The notes beneath the pieces were generated by a model. The model had not been told where the DNA came from and did not search any database. It was given only the letters and a program-made list of their open reading frames with translations. 64,000 bases of DNA from Methanobrevibacter sp. (lineage in GTDB: Archaea > Methanobacteriota > Methanobacteria > Methanobacteriales > Methanobacteriaceae). The DNA lies in assembly GCA_017652345.1 (NCBI GenBank), contig JAGCBE010000542.1:79934-143933 (forward strand). Reading direction: 5' to 3'. Numbering within the stretch: the first letter of the stretch is position 1; every line of letters begins with the position of its first letter. A program made the position numbers and the translations under genes. Of this stretch, positions 39,600 to 48,517 are shown in pieces.

Positions 39600-39893
39600 T
39601 TAACCATCGTATCCATACCAACCAAATACATGGATTTTATCTCCATGCTTTGTAGTATAATCTTCATCAAAAGTCTCCATATCAATTCTATAATCATAAT
39701 CGGAATACTTAATATATCTCCAATCCTCTTCCTTAAGTTCTTTATCACTTGGCATTGGAACGATCCGTTCATAATCCCTATCAAGAACCATCTCATCATT
39801 AATCCATTTCTGATATTCTTCGTCAGTACAAATAATCAATGAATGAGTGCTCGAACTATTTGTTTCAAATGTTCCATATCTAATTGTCTTCAT
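39600..39893 (-). CDS. FETNSSSTHS-family protein 2
   Basis: 97 aa, begins MKTIRYGTFETNSSSTHSLIICTDEEYQKW, tandem paralogue of the gene downstream (12 bp apart). Acidic middle. Function unknown. Confidence 0.75.
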   Translation of the reverse strand: MKTIRYGTFETNSSSTHSLIICTDEEYQKWINDEMVLDRDYERIVPMPSDKELKEEDWRYIKYSDYDYRIDMETFDEDYTTKHGDKIHVFGWYGYDG

Positions 39894-39910
39894 TTTTATT
39901 TATCTCCTTT

Positions 39911-40438
39911 TTAATGATTATCATTATCTATAATTAAAAGAATATTTCTATGTAGAAGAAAATCTTCTAATGGTAAGGTACCATGTATATATGCTCCTCT
40001 ATGTCCACTTAGAAAATCATTAATACTATGAAATCCTTCTGAACTTTGATGGTCAATATATCCATTAAAGTAATCTACATAAATTCCATTACATTCAGGA
40101 ATTAATTCTTTAATATAATTATTTAGATGTTGAAAATCTTCAACATCTTCTAATTGAGCTCGTAGATCATCATCATTCGCTTCTGAGTACCAACCATCAA
40201 TATTATTCATTTCACAAATCAATGTAATCAAATAAGATAATTTATTAAGCGAATCATTAAACCATTCAGGACCCCATCCAAATTCTTCGCAACTCACATG
40301 AAGAAATCCATCGGTTAAAACATGCATTTTTAATTCAGCAATGGATTTTTCCGTTTCGTGTTCTCTATCCAATTTTATTGATACGCTATGGGTTGATGAG
40401 CTATTTGTTTCAAATACACATTCTCGAATTGTCTACAT
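39911..40438 (-). CDS. FETNSSSTHS-family protein 3 (TAG at codon 2)
   Basis: 175 aa. It starts ATG TAG ACA ATT CGA: the second codon is TAG, so the family N-terminus (TIRECVFETNSSSTHSVS) is only translated if TAG is sense. The 3' part is acidic and helical. Overlaps the preceding gene by 29 bp in another frame. Function unknown. Confidence 0.72.
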
Positions 40439-40604
40439 ATTTATCACTCCATGTTCTAGGATCAGTATAAGTACATACTCTTATATCTGATACCTCTTCT
40501 AGTTTTCCAAGTTTAAATGCTTCTTTTATCATATCGAGTGGTTTAAAGAAGTTTCCAACCCTAAACCACTCACCATCTACTTTCTTTTCCAAAGTATATG
40601 TCAT
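40410..40604 (-). CDS. Small hypothetical protein
   Basis: 64 aa (MTYTLEKKVDGEWFRVGNF...); ATG overlaps the TGA of the upstream gene (ATGA). TGA stop lies inside the next gene. Resembles short proteins (K-DGEW-VG-F) found in clostridial phages. Confidence 0.62.
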   Translation of the reverse strand: MTYTLEKKVDGEWFRVGNFFKPLDMIKEAFKLGKLEEVSDIRVCTYTDPRTWSDKYVDNSRMCI

Positions 40605-41104
40605 GCCGCCTTCTTCTTCCTCCAAACTTCCGGATGCTGATAAAGTTCAATAATATTATCAATCTTAATCTTAAGAATCTTAGTGCCGAATCCTCCATCC
40701 TTCTTAAAATATGAAGGAATAATCATATCCTTATAAAACGAGAGATTATCAACATCCACTACATCATCATTTCTATAATACTTATATTCAACTTTAGTAT
40801 AAGTATTCATACCCATTGGATATAAATTCAAATAATAACTTCCAGTATTAGAATTATAACTAATATAATTCTTCTTTTCCCAAGACCAATTAGAAGGCTT
40901 ATTGGATTTCTTTTCGGAAGGAGTTACACCATTAATCTTCATATAACGAACTCCAGTACGGCTCGTGGTATAAACAGTCTTGACAATCCTATAACCCATA
41001 TTCCTATATTCGGCCTTCAAAGGAATTTCCACAGAATACTTAATCCTAAAAAAGCTACCAGGATGAATATTCTCCAAAACCTTCTTCAAATCATTAATCT
41101 TCAT
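40601..41104 (-). CDS. Hypothetical early protein
   Basis: 167 aa, basic, with a KINDLKKVLENIHPGSFFRIKY start (promoter-proximal gene) and a Tyr/Asn-rich centre. No TAG. Function unknown. Confidence 0.7.
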   Translation of the reverse strand: MKINDLKKVLENIHPGSFFRIKYSVEIPLKAEYRNMGYRIVKTVYTTSRTGVRYMKINGVTPSEKKSNKPSNWSWEKKNYISYNSNTGSYYLNLYPMGMNTYTKVEYKYYRNDDVVDVDNLSFYKDMIIPSYFKKDGGFGTKILKIKIDNIIELYQHPEVWRKKKAA

Positions 41105-41185
41105 TTTCTATATCCTCCTTAATAATATCTATTTAATTTAATAAATTTTATTATTTAATGGATTTAATTAACTAACTTCGTTAGT

Positions 41186-41214
41186 ATTATACCGAATTAT
41201 TTTTCAAAGATCAA
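41186..41214 (-). promoter_or_regulatory. Early promoter
   Basis: TTGATC (41214-41209), 17 nt, TATAAT (41191-41186). Reads toward 41104. Confidence 0.85.
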
Positions 41215-41232
41215 CTATTAATTTTAACTTTC

Positions 41233-41649
41233 TTAAAATTCTTTTTCTGAAATATCCCATTTAACGTATTCAGGATGATCTTTTAAAATCCAATTATCTA
41301 TTAGGTTGTTCAGCTCGGCCCCGCAAGAATTACATAGCACAATGCGTTCAAGTTTACATCTACGATGCCAGGTTGCCTTACCGGTCAAATGAGAAAGATT
41401 AATTGCAACAGGACTCATATAAATCGGGGTACCACACTTATTACAGATACCATACGTTTTAAGCGGTCTAGAGTTAGTTTTAATAGACTTTTTTTCTTCT
41501 GGAGTACCTACATTACCTTCCAGGTTATCGACAGTTTTTGATACGTTTTCTTCTATATGGTTTTCGATTTTTACCTCTTCTTTTTCGATGTCCTGAAAAA
41601 GATTAATCTTAGTCTTGTTCTTACTACCCTTCGGACGACCTCTACCCAT
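41233..41649 (-). CDS. Zinc-ribbon protein with AT-hook-like start
   Basis: 138 aa from ATG 41649. The N-terminus MGRGRPKGSKNKTK is an AT-hook-like DNA-binding segment; the C-terminal half has CNKCG...C (about 80) and CNSCG, a four-Cys zinc ribbon. Possible DNA- or RNA-binding regulator. It ends before the promoter that drives the next operon. Confidence 0.72.
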   Translation of the reverse strand: MGRGRPKGSKNKTKINLFQDIEKEEVKIENHIEENVSKTVDNLEGNVGTPEEKKSIKTNSRPLKTYGICNKCGTPIYMSPVAINLSHLTGKATWHRRCKLERIVLCNSCGAELNNLIDNWILKDHPEYVKWDISEKEF

Positions 41650-41650
41650 T

Positions 41651-42010
41651 TTACATAACCCCCTCAAATGGATTTCCCATAAACATTCTTTCCATCATTT
41701 CTCTTACTGCATTTCCTGCATCATCTTTTGTCCATGTATCTTGTCTTTCTTCGATTTTGAATTCTACATCTATTCCTTGATTGAATTTCATTGAAGCTGC
41801 TACACCATTAGCTACTTCCTGTACATACTTTCTAAGATAGTCTCCTGCCATTTCTTTCTTGTCATTATCTCTTAAAAAAGAATTTGAAGGAATAGATATA
41901 TGAATAATTACTTTAGCTGATTCCTCTTCTATATCTGTTCCTATCATTAGAACTCCTTGATAAGCCCAAACTAAATAAACAAGGGTATCAGTGATTTTAA
42001 CTTTATCCAT
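41651..42010 (-). CDS. Hypothetical early protein
   Basis: 119 aa with a beta-strand-rich N-terminus (TDTLVYLVWAYQGVLMIGTD) and amphipathic helices. First gene after a promoter. Function unknown. Confidence 0.7.
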   Translation of the reverse strand: MDKVKITDTLVYLVWAYQGVLMIGTDIEEESAKVIIHISIPSNSFLRDNDKKEMAGDYLRKYVQEVANGVAASMKFNQGIDVEFKIEERQDTWTKDDAGNAVREMMERMFMGNPFEGVM

Positions 42011-42040
42011 ATTTATTCCTCCAAATTTATTTACAATTAA

Positions 42041-42069
42041 ATTATATTAAATTATTCTTGATAAATCAA
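42041..42069 (-). promoter_or_regulatory. Early promoter
   Basis: TTGATT (42069-42064), 17 nt, TATAAT (42046-42041). The 5' UTR then has TTGTAAATAAAT, a motif seen after several of these promoters. Confidence 0.85.
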
Positions 42070-42377
42070 CTATCTTTTAGATGCTTTTCCTTTAGCCATT
42101 TTTCAATGCATCCAGTGCATTTCTCTTGCTTATTACACCATTCTTTTTCTTGTTCCTGAACATAATCACATACTGCATCCAGAAAATAGAATTCAAAAGT
42201 TTTATTGTCCATCTGATTAATCAGATCTCTTCCAGTTGGAGCTTTCTGCTTCCTGTAATAATCAACTTGAATACCATTTAAAGCACATCCAAGTTTCTTA
42301 CTTTTACTTTGAATGAATGGATAAATACCAATGGTGCAAAGTTCATGCTCACATGCTTTACATTCTGCACATTTCAT
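42066..42377 (-). CDS. Cys-rich hypothetical protein
   Basis: 103 aa with eight to nine Cys (CAECKACEHELC near the N-terminus, CNKQEKCTGC near the C-terminus), probably binding zinc or an Fe-S cluster. Its end overlaps the next promoter -35. No TAG. Confidence 0.7.
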   Translation of the reverse strand: MKCAECKACEHELCTIGIYPFIQSKSKKLGCALNGIQVDYYRKQKAPTGRDLINQMDNKTFEFYFLDAVCDYVQEQEKEWCNKQEKCTGCIEKWLKEKHLKDS

Positions 42378-42389
42378 TATTTATCCTCC

Positions 42390-43313
42390 TTACCTTACCA
42401 TCGAATACATATTATCTAGCATCTGATGACCAACCATAATCTTGGACCAGTTATTAGCCTGATAAGTTTCAGTCATCCGAGCAGGCTGCACATGAGAAAC
42501 AAAATCGCTTACTGCATTAAGAGCTCCCCAAGCTGTTCCCTTGAACTTAGCAATATCGGCCATATCATAACAATTGAACAAATTCTGCTTCATAGCATCT
42601 ACATTCCGAATCTTACGCTCTGAAGTCTCAGCGTTTACAGGGAACATATTATCAATCAGTTCCTCAAGCACATAGCTTTCAACTTTGGTATCAACCAAAA
42701 TCTGAGCTTCCTCATTCAGAGCCTTCATGTAATCCTGAGCCATTCCAAGCGTCTGACGAGCCTCTTCCATCTTGAAAGTAATATCACCAACGTGCTTAGT
42801 AGTCCAAGAACGCTTTGCAGTCTTAAGTGCAAGATTCAATGTGTTCGAGCACCAAACGCGTACTGGAGTCATACAAATCTTAATACTACCGCTACCATCA
42901 TGAGTGTTAGTAAAACAAACATACGGATCAACTTCATCGCCAAGGATTTCCTGCTCAGGCATCCGAGCCAGAAGCCAAACCTGCTTACCACCCTTGAAAC
43001 ATCCTGCAGTTTCATACTTAACTTCCACATCAGGATTCTTCAAAAGCTCATCGGTAAATGCAAATGCTTCCTTATTCTGAACAAGCTGATAACGCTTAGT
43101 GACCATACCCAGCACCTCATCATTATCAGTACGAGTATTTGCAATGAATCCAGGAATCTCACGACCTTTGTTATCAAAGATTGGACGACCTTCGACTTCC
43201 CAATCCAGTCCAGCAAGCTTAATAGCATCGGCACTGGTCGGAGCTTCCTTCACTTCAGTGCCAAGTCCACTCCAAGGCATATTCCTTACATACATCATAG
43301 TGTCAGCAAACAT
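42390..43313 (-). CDS. DUF932 / phage-plasmid-like protein
   Basis: 307 aa from ATG 43313 (GGAGG, 8 nt). The order MPWSGLGTEV...A-LAGLDWEVE...RTDNDEVLGMVTKRYQLVQNKEAF...TNTHDGSGSI...RVWCSNTLNLAL is that of the TIGR03299/DUF932 family found on plasmids and phages; function unknown though often near replication or anti-restriction genes. No TAG; GC content above the neighbours. Confidence 0.8.
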   Translation of the reverse strand: MFADTMMYVRNMPWSGLGTEVKEAPTSADAIKLAGLDWEVEGRPIFDNKGREIPGFIANTRTDNDEVLGMVTKRYQLVQNKEAFAFTDELLKNPDVEVKYETAGCFKGGKQVWLLARMPEQEILGDEVDPYVCFTNTHDGSGSIKICMTPVRVWCSNTLNLALKTAKRSWTTKHVGDITFKMEEARQTLGMAQDYMKALNEEAQILVDTKVESYVLEELIDNMFPVNAETSERKIRNVDAMKQNLFNCYDMADIAKFKGTAWGALNAVSDFVSHVQPARMTETYQANNWSKIMVGHQMLDNMYSMVR

Positions 43314-43350
43314 TTTTCTGTCCTCCATTTATTTATTATTTACAAATATA

Positions 43351-43379
43351 ATTATAATTGCTATATCTTAAAAAATCAA
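43351..43379 (-). promoter_or_regulatory. Early promoter
   Basis: TTGATT (43379-43374), 17 nt, TATAAT (43356-43351). Drives the DUF932-like gene. Confidence 0.87.
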
Positions 43380-43382
43380 CTA

Positions 43383-43709
43383 TTATTTAATTTCATTTTT
43401 ATGATTCCATAAATATTCTCTGAAAGCATCCCAGTTCATCTTTACTTGATCATATATATCAATTTTCATATCGTTACATTTTTCTGGATGAATTAATGAA
43501 GTTACTACAGTTTCTGCTTCTGCTTTGCTCCAATAGTAATATCTTAAAATAGAATCTATCTTTTCCCAAAATTCTTTTTCATTTAGAGTTTTATTATATT
43601 TAGTGATTGCTTTTTTAATATCTTCTATGAAAGAAGAATGTTTAAATATATTTGTTATTATTATTTTTCTTGCATTGAAATCTTCATAAAATACATACCA
43701 AGTTAGCAT
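43383..43709 (-). CDS. Hypothetical protein of a common Firmicutes phage family
   Basis: 108 aa, begins MLTWYVFYEDFNARKIIITNIF; YYYWSKAEAETVVTSL and KIDIYDQVKMNWD are the conserved phrases of an unnamed family in clostridial phages. Follows the HNH gene with a 1-bp overlap. Function unknown. Confidence 0.72.
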   Translation of the reverse strand: MLTWYVFYEDFNARKIIITNIFKHSSFIEDIKKAITKYNKTLNEKEFWEKIDSILRYYYWSKAEAETVVTSLIHPEKCNDMKIDIYDQVKMNWDAFREYLWNHKNEIK

Positions 43710-44071
43710 TACTTATTATCATCCTCGTTATAAGTTTCAAAATAAAATTTTATTGGCTTTTCGTTTTCTATTACATTACCATAAATTAATCCAATTTTAT
43801 AAATATAATTAGATTTAAGTTTTTTAGGAATTTCATAAATATATTCTCTAAATAATTCTAGTGTATGTGCACGTTTATAATGATTACATGATCTACAAGC
43901 AGGCATTAAATTATCAAAATTATCTGCTCCACAATCTTCAGTATTCCACGCATGTAATGGTTTAAAATGATCTACTTGCATATCTTTATATTCTATTTTT
44001 CTTCCACAATATGCACAATGACCATTATATTTATTATATACCTATATTCTTTTTTCTTTACTTATAGCCAC
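43709..44071 (-). CDS. HNH nuclease
   Basis: 120 aa from GTG 44071 (AAGAGG, 8 nt). Two CxxC pairs (CAYCG at about 20, CRSCN at about 60) and the HNH core VDHFKPL...NLMPACRSCNHYKR. One TAG as Gln. A free-standing HNH nuclease, either a homing enzyme or a packaging-type HNH; its distance from terL favours homing. Confidence 0.8.
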
Positions 44072-44154
44072 TTCTTTTTCCTCTTGATTGATCTATCAAA
44101 AATCGAGTAATAAAGAAAAATACTACTTAATACATAATCATCATACCATTTCAT
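44062..44154 (-). CDS. Possible 30-aa peptide
   Basis: 30 codons (MKWYDDYVLSS...), no clear ribosome site, directly after the upstream gene stop and overlapping the HNH start. The MKWY start recalls the 42-aa protein at 56291. Weakly supported. Confidence 0.3.
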   Translation of the reverse strand: MKWYDDYVLSSIFLYYSIFDRSIKRKKKWL

Positions 44155-44156
44155 AA

Positions 44157-44654
44157 TTAAAATTCCTCCCATGGACCATTATGAACTATTTCATAATCCT
44201 GAATTATTTTCTTTGCTTTTTGTAATTCTTTCTGATATTCATTTATTTTTCTTTCAAGCCATTCTTTATCCTGAATAGTATCATGATATTTTTCTTTACT
44301 GCAACAAAGAGTTTCATCCTCTTCAGTGATTCCCATAACATCTCTTAATTTAACTATGGCTCTAAGATAAGAATTACATGAAGTAAATGTTGGAATAATT
44401 TTTTCATATATTCCTTCTTTTACTTTTTTCATCTTTAATTCATGAGTACCATCTTTATTTACTATAGGAAATGTAATATATTCACCTTTACACTTCTTAT
44501 CGAATTTTCTATACTCTTCTTCAAATAAGGCTTGATTAGATTTTAATTCTTCTGGTGATATCCAAGGATTACTTGCATCATCCTGAAGTTGAAGAAGTCT
44601 ATCATATTCTTCATAATATTGATAAATCAATTGTTTATATTCTTCGTATGTCAA
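44157..44654 (-). CDS. Helical hypothetical protein
   Basis: 165 aa from TTG 44654, which overlaps the TGA of the upstream gene (TTGA) and follows AGGAGG. Long coiled-coil C-terminus (WLERKINEYQKELQKAKKIIQ). Function unknown. Confidence 0.68.
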   Translation of the reverse strand: MTYEEYKQLIYQYYEEYDRLLQLQDDASNPWISPEELKSNQALFEEEYRKFDKKCKGEYITFPIVNKDGTHELKMKKVKEGIYEKIIPTFTSCNSYLRAIVKLRDVMGITEEDETLCCSKEKYHDTIQDKEWLERKINEYQKELQKAKKIIQDYEIVHNGPWEEF

Positions 44655-44926
44655 AATTGTTCCTCCTGAAATGCATTCCATAAATCATTAATAAGAGCTA
44701 CATTAAATTCATCAGGACTATAATTATCAATCTCAAAAGCTCCAACTTTACAAAGTTCCATAAAAGCTTCAATAACCTTTGCAGAATTTTCCATTAATGC
44801 TGCTCTATTTTTGCTTACATATTCCACGCCACCCAAAGTACATTCATTATAATTAGTACATCCAAAACAAGACACATTCGGATTGGAACAAATAATTAAA
44901 TTCTGAACTAACTCTTTAATAGTCAT
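44651..44926 (-). CDS. Cys-containing hypothetical protein
   Basis: 91 aa from ATG 44926 (GGAG, 8 nt). CSNPNVSCFGCTNYNEC is a compact four-Cys cluster near residue 12. Function unknown. Confidence 0.68.
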   Translation of the reverse strand: MTIKELVQNLIICSNPNVSCFGCTNYNECTLGGVEYVSKNRAALMENSAKVIEAFMELCKVGAFEIDNYSPDEFNVALINDLWNAFQEEQF

Positions 44927-44927
44927 T

Positions 44928-45194
44928 TTAAATCTCCGCACTCATGATTTCAATATCATGAGTAAAAGTCTTGAATTTATTATCATCTCTATTATAAAAT
45001 TCCATTCTGCGTTCTTTTGCTTTTTCAGCAGCCTCATATGAACCAAAACCAAAAAGAAAAAGATAATTTGTAGACGGAATCATAAAACCTCCAATAGGAG
45101 ATTCACGTTTACCATAATATTCAATTTTCGTAGGCCACTGGTGGGGATTAGTTGGAGTAGGATTAATACTAACTTTCAAAAAATATTTAATCAT
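44928..45194 (-). CDS. Hypothetical early protein
   Basis: 88 aa, beta strand then helix (YLFLFGFGSYEAAEKAKERRMEFY), a typical small phage alpha/beta protein. Ends one base before the next gene's start region. Function unknown. Confidence 0.65.
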   Translation of the reverse strand: MIKYFLKVSINPTPTNPHQWPTKIEYYGKRESPIGGFMIPSTNYLFLFGFGSYEAAEKAKERRMEFYNRDDNKFKTFTHDIEIMSAEI

Positions 45195-45336
45195 CTTTAT
45201 TCACCTTTTTAATATGTTTATTTTTACGCTTAAAAGATCCTTTACCTTTCTTAGGAGGAACCGAATATCCATGACGCTTAAACTTAAAGTACTCCTGAAG
45301 TTCCTCAGGAGTCTTTTTAAACATCTTCTTATTCAT
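45187..45336 (-). CDS. Small basic protein
   Basis: 49 aa, Lys/Arg-rich (KKGKGSFKRKNKHIKK), ATG 45336, TAA stop. Probably nucleic-acid-binding. Overlaps the next gene by 8 bp. Confidence 0.58.
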   Translation of the reverse strand: MNKKMFKKTPEELQEYFKFKRHGYSVPPKKGKGSFKRKNKHIKKVNKDD

Positions 45337-45362
45337 AATTAGTCCCCCTTAATATATTTACA

Positions 45363-45620
45363 TTAAATAAAATCTCTAATACTCATTCCAGGAGCGTTCC
45401 AAGGACAACTAGAATTATAATTTCCTTCATAAGAAGAAGTCCACCTATAATGTTTACGAATTTCTTCACGACGCTCAAACAAATCCATGCAAAGCTGATA
45501 ATAGAGATCCTTACTGATGTACGTGAGCTTTCCAATGTATTCCAAAGCAATTTCAATACGATCCAAATTGTAAGCACGGTCTACGAAATCCTTGAGTTCC
45601 TTTGCAGTGTACTTCTTCAT
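45363..45620 (-). CDS. Hypothetical early protein
   Basis: 85 aa from ATG 45620 (GGAGGG upstream), helical, begins MKKYTAKELKDFVDRAY. Trp/Tyr-rich C-terminus (HYRWTSSYEGNYNSSCPW). Function unknown. Confidence 0.68.
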   Translation of the reverse strand: MKKYTAKELKDFVDRAYNLDRIEIALEYIGKLTYISKDLYYQLCMDLFERREEIRKHYRWTSSYEGNYNSSCPWNAPGMSIRDFI

Positions 45621-45654
45621 TTTGTTGCCCTCCACATCATTTATTTCAATTATT

Positions 45655-45683
45655 ATTATAATGGAAAAACAATAAAAAATCAA
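45655..45683 (-). promoter_or_regulatory. Early promoter
   Basis: TTGATT (45683-45678), 17 nt, TATAAT (45660-45655). Confidence 0.87.
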
Positions 45684-45698
45684 CTATTAAATTATTCT

Positions 45699-46046
45699 TT
45701 AATAGTTGATATTCTTTCTTAGTACTTCAAGTGCTTTCTCTATAACCTCTTCTTTAGTTAAATATTTTCCTTGATAATAAAATTTTTCTATTGGCTTTTC
45801 TTGTTTATCAAAATATGTATATGATTCCATAGCTGAAAATATATTCATGAAATCTTCTCCGCTAATATATTCAGAATGATGAATATTATCTGTAGCGGTA
45901 GGTTCAATGACTGTAGTTGCAGTTTCATTTGTCTTATCTTCATGATTATAATATTTATCTTTCAGATACATAAGTATCCAAGGAATGATTAAAGTCCAAG
46001 TAAGAATATTAATTCCAAGATAAATTACAAGAAGAGTTTCCAGCAT
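45699..46046 (-). CDS. Membrane-anchored hypothetical protein
   Basis: 115 aa. One N-terminal membrane helix (LLVIYLGINILTWTLIIPWIL), then a Thr/Glu-rich linker and a helical C-terminus. Orientation and role unknown. Confidence 0.68.
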   Translation of the reverse strand: MLETLLVIYLGINILTWTLIIPWILMYLKDKYYNHEDKTNETATTVIEPTATDNIHHSEYISGEDFMNIFSAMESYTYFDKQEKPIEKFYYQGKYLTKEEVIEKALEVLRKNINY

Positions 46047-46052
46047 TTTATT

Positions 46053-46532
46053 TCACCACACAAATTCCGGGTGCGCCGCCAGGAACGGCTTCACTACTTC
46101 TTCGATGGCCGCTTCCGCCACTTCTTTCTTACGGAAATACACATCGCCACAGGTCGCATAGGTACAATGACCCACACGCATATCTTCCATGTTGGAGCGG
46201 TAGATAAAACAGCCCCCGCGCTTTTCGCCGCCGCCATTCATCTCGCTGAACCGCCACAGCATTCGGTTCAACGTCTCGTGCAGCGCCCTCTGCTCCATAA
46301 GCTCCTCGTCTCGACAGTAGTTGCCGATGAGAAATCGACCGTCATCCATTACGTTGTTGCCAGCGTCGATTGTCCTTATTACCGTCCCATCAGACCCGAT
46401 GTAATAGTATCGGACATCTTGATTCCGAACAAATGGATATTTCTTGTCCTGCGCTACTACTTCCGCCTTGATCTTCTCTACCAGCTCCGCACTCAGCTCG
46501 TATTCCTTACCATCAATAATAATCTTATTCAT
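46053..46532 (-). CDS. Hypothetical protein of foreign composition
   Basis: 159 aa. It starts with a strand-turn (MNKIIIDGKEYELSAELVEKI) and has RNQDVRYYYIGSDGTVIRTIDAGN, then REL-QRALHETLNRMLWRFSEMNGG: a family seen in prophages of Lachnospiraceae and relatives. The DNA is visibly GC-rich (many GCC, CGC, GCG codons) against an AT-rich surrounding, so recent transfer is likely. No TAG. Confidence 0.75.
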   Translation of the reverse strand: MNKIIIDGKEYELSAELVEKIKAEVVAQDKKYPFVRNQDVRYYYIGSDGTVIRTIDAGNNVMDDGRFLIGNYCRDEELMEQRALHETLNRMLWRFSEMNGGGEKRGGCFIYRSNMEDMRVGHCTYATCGDVYFRKKEVAEAAIEEVVKPFLAAHPEFVW

Positions 46533-46549
46533 ATTTGTTAATTTCCTTT

Positions 46550-46753
46550 TTAAAAAATAGTATCAGGAGAAAGCATCCTCTTTAGATATTCATAGCTATT
46601 CTTAACCTTACAAATTCCACCATTAGAAAGAAGGATTTCCGCAAACTTACCGCGTTCCATATCATCCTGATCTGTAGTACTAATAGAAATAACATTATCA
46701 AGATTAATAAGGATCTTCTTTTCTCGTGCAGTAGTTACTTCAAGAAATTTCAT
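46550..46753 (-). CDS. Hypothetical early protein
   Basis: 67 aa, beta-rich (KILINLDNVISISTTDQDD), begins MKFLEVTTAREKK; TAA stop. The start adjoins the stop of the next upstream gene. Function unknown. Confidence 0.65.
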   Translation of the reverse strand: MKFLEVTTAREKKILINLDNVISISTTDQDDMERGKFAEILLSNGGICKVKNSYEYLKRMLSPDTIF

Positions 46754-46908
46754 TAATAAATGTCCTCTCCTTTCAATTGACCATCTTCAAAAGTAAGATT
46801 TATATTAACTCTACCTTTATTAAAGTTTTCCGGAAGTTTTTCATATAGTCTATAATCAAATTGATCCATTCTAATAAGAAGCTCTACAATAAATTCCAGA
46901 TCATTCAT
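46753..46908 (-). CDS. Small hypothetical protein
   Basis: 51 aa (MNDLEFIVELLIRMDQFDYR...), acidic, ATG 46908, TAA stop sharing a base with the ATG of the next gene. Function unknown. Confidence 0.58.
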   Translation of the reverse strand: MNDLEFIVELLIRMDQFDYRLYEKLPENFNKGRVNINLTFEDGQLKGEDIY

Positions 46909-46923
46909 CTTAATTTTCTCCTC

Positions 46924-47610
46924 TCAATTCAACTGAAGACGATTAGTTCTAGCATTCTGAATCTTATTATAAGGATTGAAGTTCAAGCCTTCTTCATATC
47001 CTTTATTCTGATAAGTCTGATTCAGATTAAATTTGGTATTATATGCTTCACTCTTGAAGCCTTTCTTCATGGTTTCCAAAACTTCATTCGGAGTAACCAT
47101 AACCAAAGCATATTCCTGATGTTCATCATTCTGCTTCTTAAGTGCTTCACGAATACCTCTTGCATATCCATAAGCATAGGACTCTGCAAGATCTCTGCGA
47201 GTAACACCATCTCTGTGCATATTCCGCTTAATTACATCTTCATATCCACTTCTGATACAATCAAATGCATATTCATAAATCTTAGAACAGATTTGCCAAT
47301 CTTCTTCAAAACCAACAAATCCAATCTTATGCATCCGACTACCCTGCATCTTAGTATAATAACTACGACAGCAGTAATAATCTGCAATAGTCTGAGAAAG
47401 AGTAACTGCAAATTTATATTTGGTCTTGCTAACTTCGACCATGCAAGTCTTCTTAACCACTGTCATATTCGGAGTTTTGACACATTCTTCAGGACGGAGT
47501 TTATGCTGGGCCATCAATTCACGAGCTCTAAGCAAAGCTAACTTAGCTTCATTCTCATTAGGACTATCTGCTAGGGCCAGCAACTTCGCAATCTTATCCT
47601 TGATATCCAT
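46924..47610 (-). CDS. DUF2786-like protein
   Basis: 228 aa from ATG 47610 (GAGGAG). The N-terminal 40 residues DIKDKIAKLLALADSPNENEAKLALLRARELMAQHKL match the DUF2786 pattern; the rest has ADYYCCRSYYTKM...KIGFVGFEEDWQIC typical of its phage members. Function unknown. No TAG. Confidence 0.8.
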   Translation of the reverse strand: MDIKDKIAKLLALADSPNENEAKLALLRARELMAQHKLRPEECVKTPNMTVVKKTCMVEVSKTKYKFAVTLSQTIADYYCCRSYYTKMQGSRMHKIGFVGFEEDWQICSKIYEYAFDCIRSGYEDVIKRNMHRDGVTRRDLAESYAYGYARGIREALKKQNDEHQEYALVMVTPNEVLETMKKGFKSEAYNTKFNLNQTYQNKGYEEGLNFNPYNKIQNARTNRLQLN

Positions 47611-47612
47611 AA

Positions 47613-47840
47613 TCAATTCTCCTCATGAATTTTATCAGCAGAAATCAGTTGATTCAAAATTTCGATAGCACGAAAAATATCTTCCCAATCTCGAAGTTGA
47701 TCAAATGCATAATAATCAGTGCCGTCTTCGTCGGTAAATCCCGCAAGGTGCGGAACCATCATAATATTACTAACAGTATTCATAGCCCAAGCTACATCAT
47801 TGAAATCATCCTTATGAAGACAACCATTTTTCCAACGCAT
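47613..47840 (-). CDS. Hypothetical early protein
   Basis: 75 aa, acidic, with AWAMNTVSNIMMVPH and a helical end. First gene after a promoter. Function unknown. Confidence 0.66.
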   Translation of the reverse strand: MRWKNGCLHKDDFNDVAWAMNTVSNIMMVPHLAGFTDEDGTDYYAFDQLRDWEDIFRAIEILNQLISADKIHEEN

Positions 47841-47871
47841 CGAAATTTCCTCCTTTATTTATTATACCTTA

Positions 47872-47900
47872 ATTATAATGGATAAATTGAAATAAATCAA
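47872..47900 (-). promoter_or_regulatory. Early promoter
   Basis: TTGATT (47900-47895), 17 nt, TATAAT (47877-47872). Confidence 0.87.
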
Positions 47901-47907
47901 CTATTAA

Positions 47908-48123
47908 TTAATCTTTTGTATAATCATATTGTTTTAGAATTTCTATATCTCCTCTTAAAGCAACAGACAAAATCTTATAACATTCATCATAAACTTCTAC
48001 TTTTATAAATGCTCTATTCGCAGATTCATCATCACCGCATTTACAATATTCTTGATAATCTTCATAGTAAAACTTTGCTCTCTCATTAAAAATTCTTAGA
48101 CACATTTCAAGTGGTGTTTCCAT
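47908..48123 (-). CDS. Hypothetical early protein
   Basis: 71 aa, helical, begins METPLEMCLRIFNERAKFYYEDY. Last gene before the next promoter. Function unknown. Confidence 0.64.
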   Translation of the reverse strand: METPLEMCLRIFNERAKFYYEDYQEYCKCGDDESANRAFIKVEVYDECYKILSVALRGDIEILKQYDYTKD

Positions 48124-48134
48124 TTTATACTCCT

Positions 48135-48515
48135 TTAATCCAAAATCAATTTCAGTTCATTAAATTCAAAATCATGAAAACCATTTACATATTCATAATT
48201 CTTATTTAAACTATCATAGCAATCTCTAACTTGAGCAGTCTTAAAACATGAAATAATTGAATCTGTATCGTTCATATTATGAATTCCATATTTATTCATG
48301 AAAAATTCGTCGATTACCCATCTTGGAGCTTTATGATTTCCAATATAATCTTTGAAGCATGTAATTACAATTCTAGTTATATCATCCTTCAGATAATATT
48401 GAATAGGAGTAAGCGTATAATCAGAAAGAAATTTTTTGATTGCTTCTTTATTAAATTCATTTTTATATCCATGCTTTGCTACAAGAATAACACCAATAGT
48501 AAGATCTTCCAACAT
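48135..48515 (-). CDS. Hypothetical early protein
   Basis: 126 aa, alpha/beta, begins MLEDLTIGVILVAKHGYKNEF. No motif recognised. Follows a small membrane protein gene by two bases. Confidence 0.66.
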   Translation of the reverse strand: MLEDLTIGVILVAKHGYKNEFNKEAIKKFLSDYTLTPIQYYLKDDITRIVITCFKDYIGNHKAPRWVIDEFFMNKYGIHNMNDTDSIISCFKTAQVRDCYDSLNKNYEYVNGFHDFEFNELKLILD

Positions 48516-48517
48516 AA

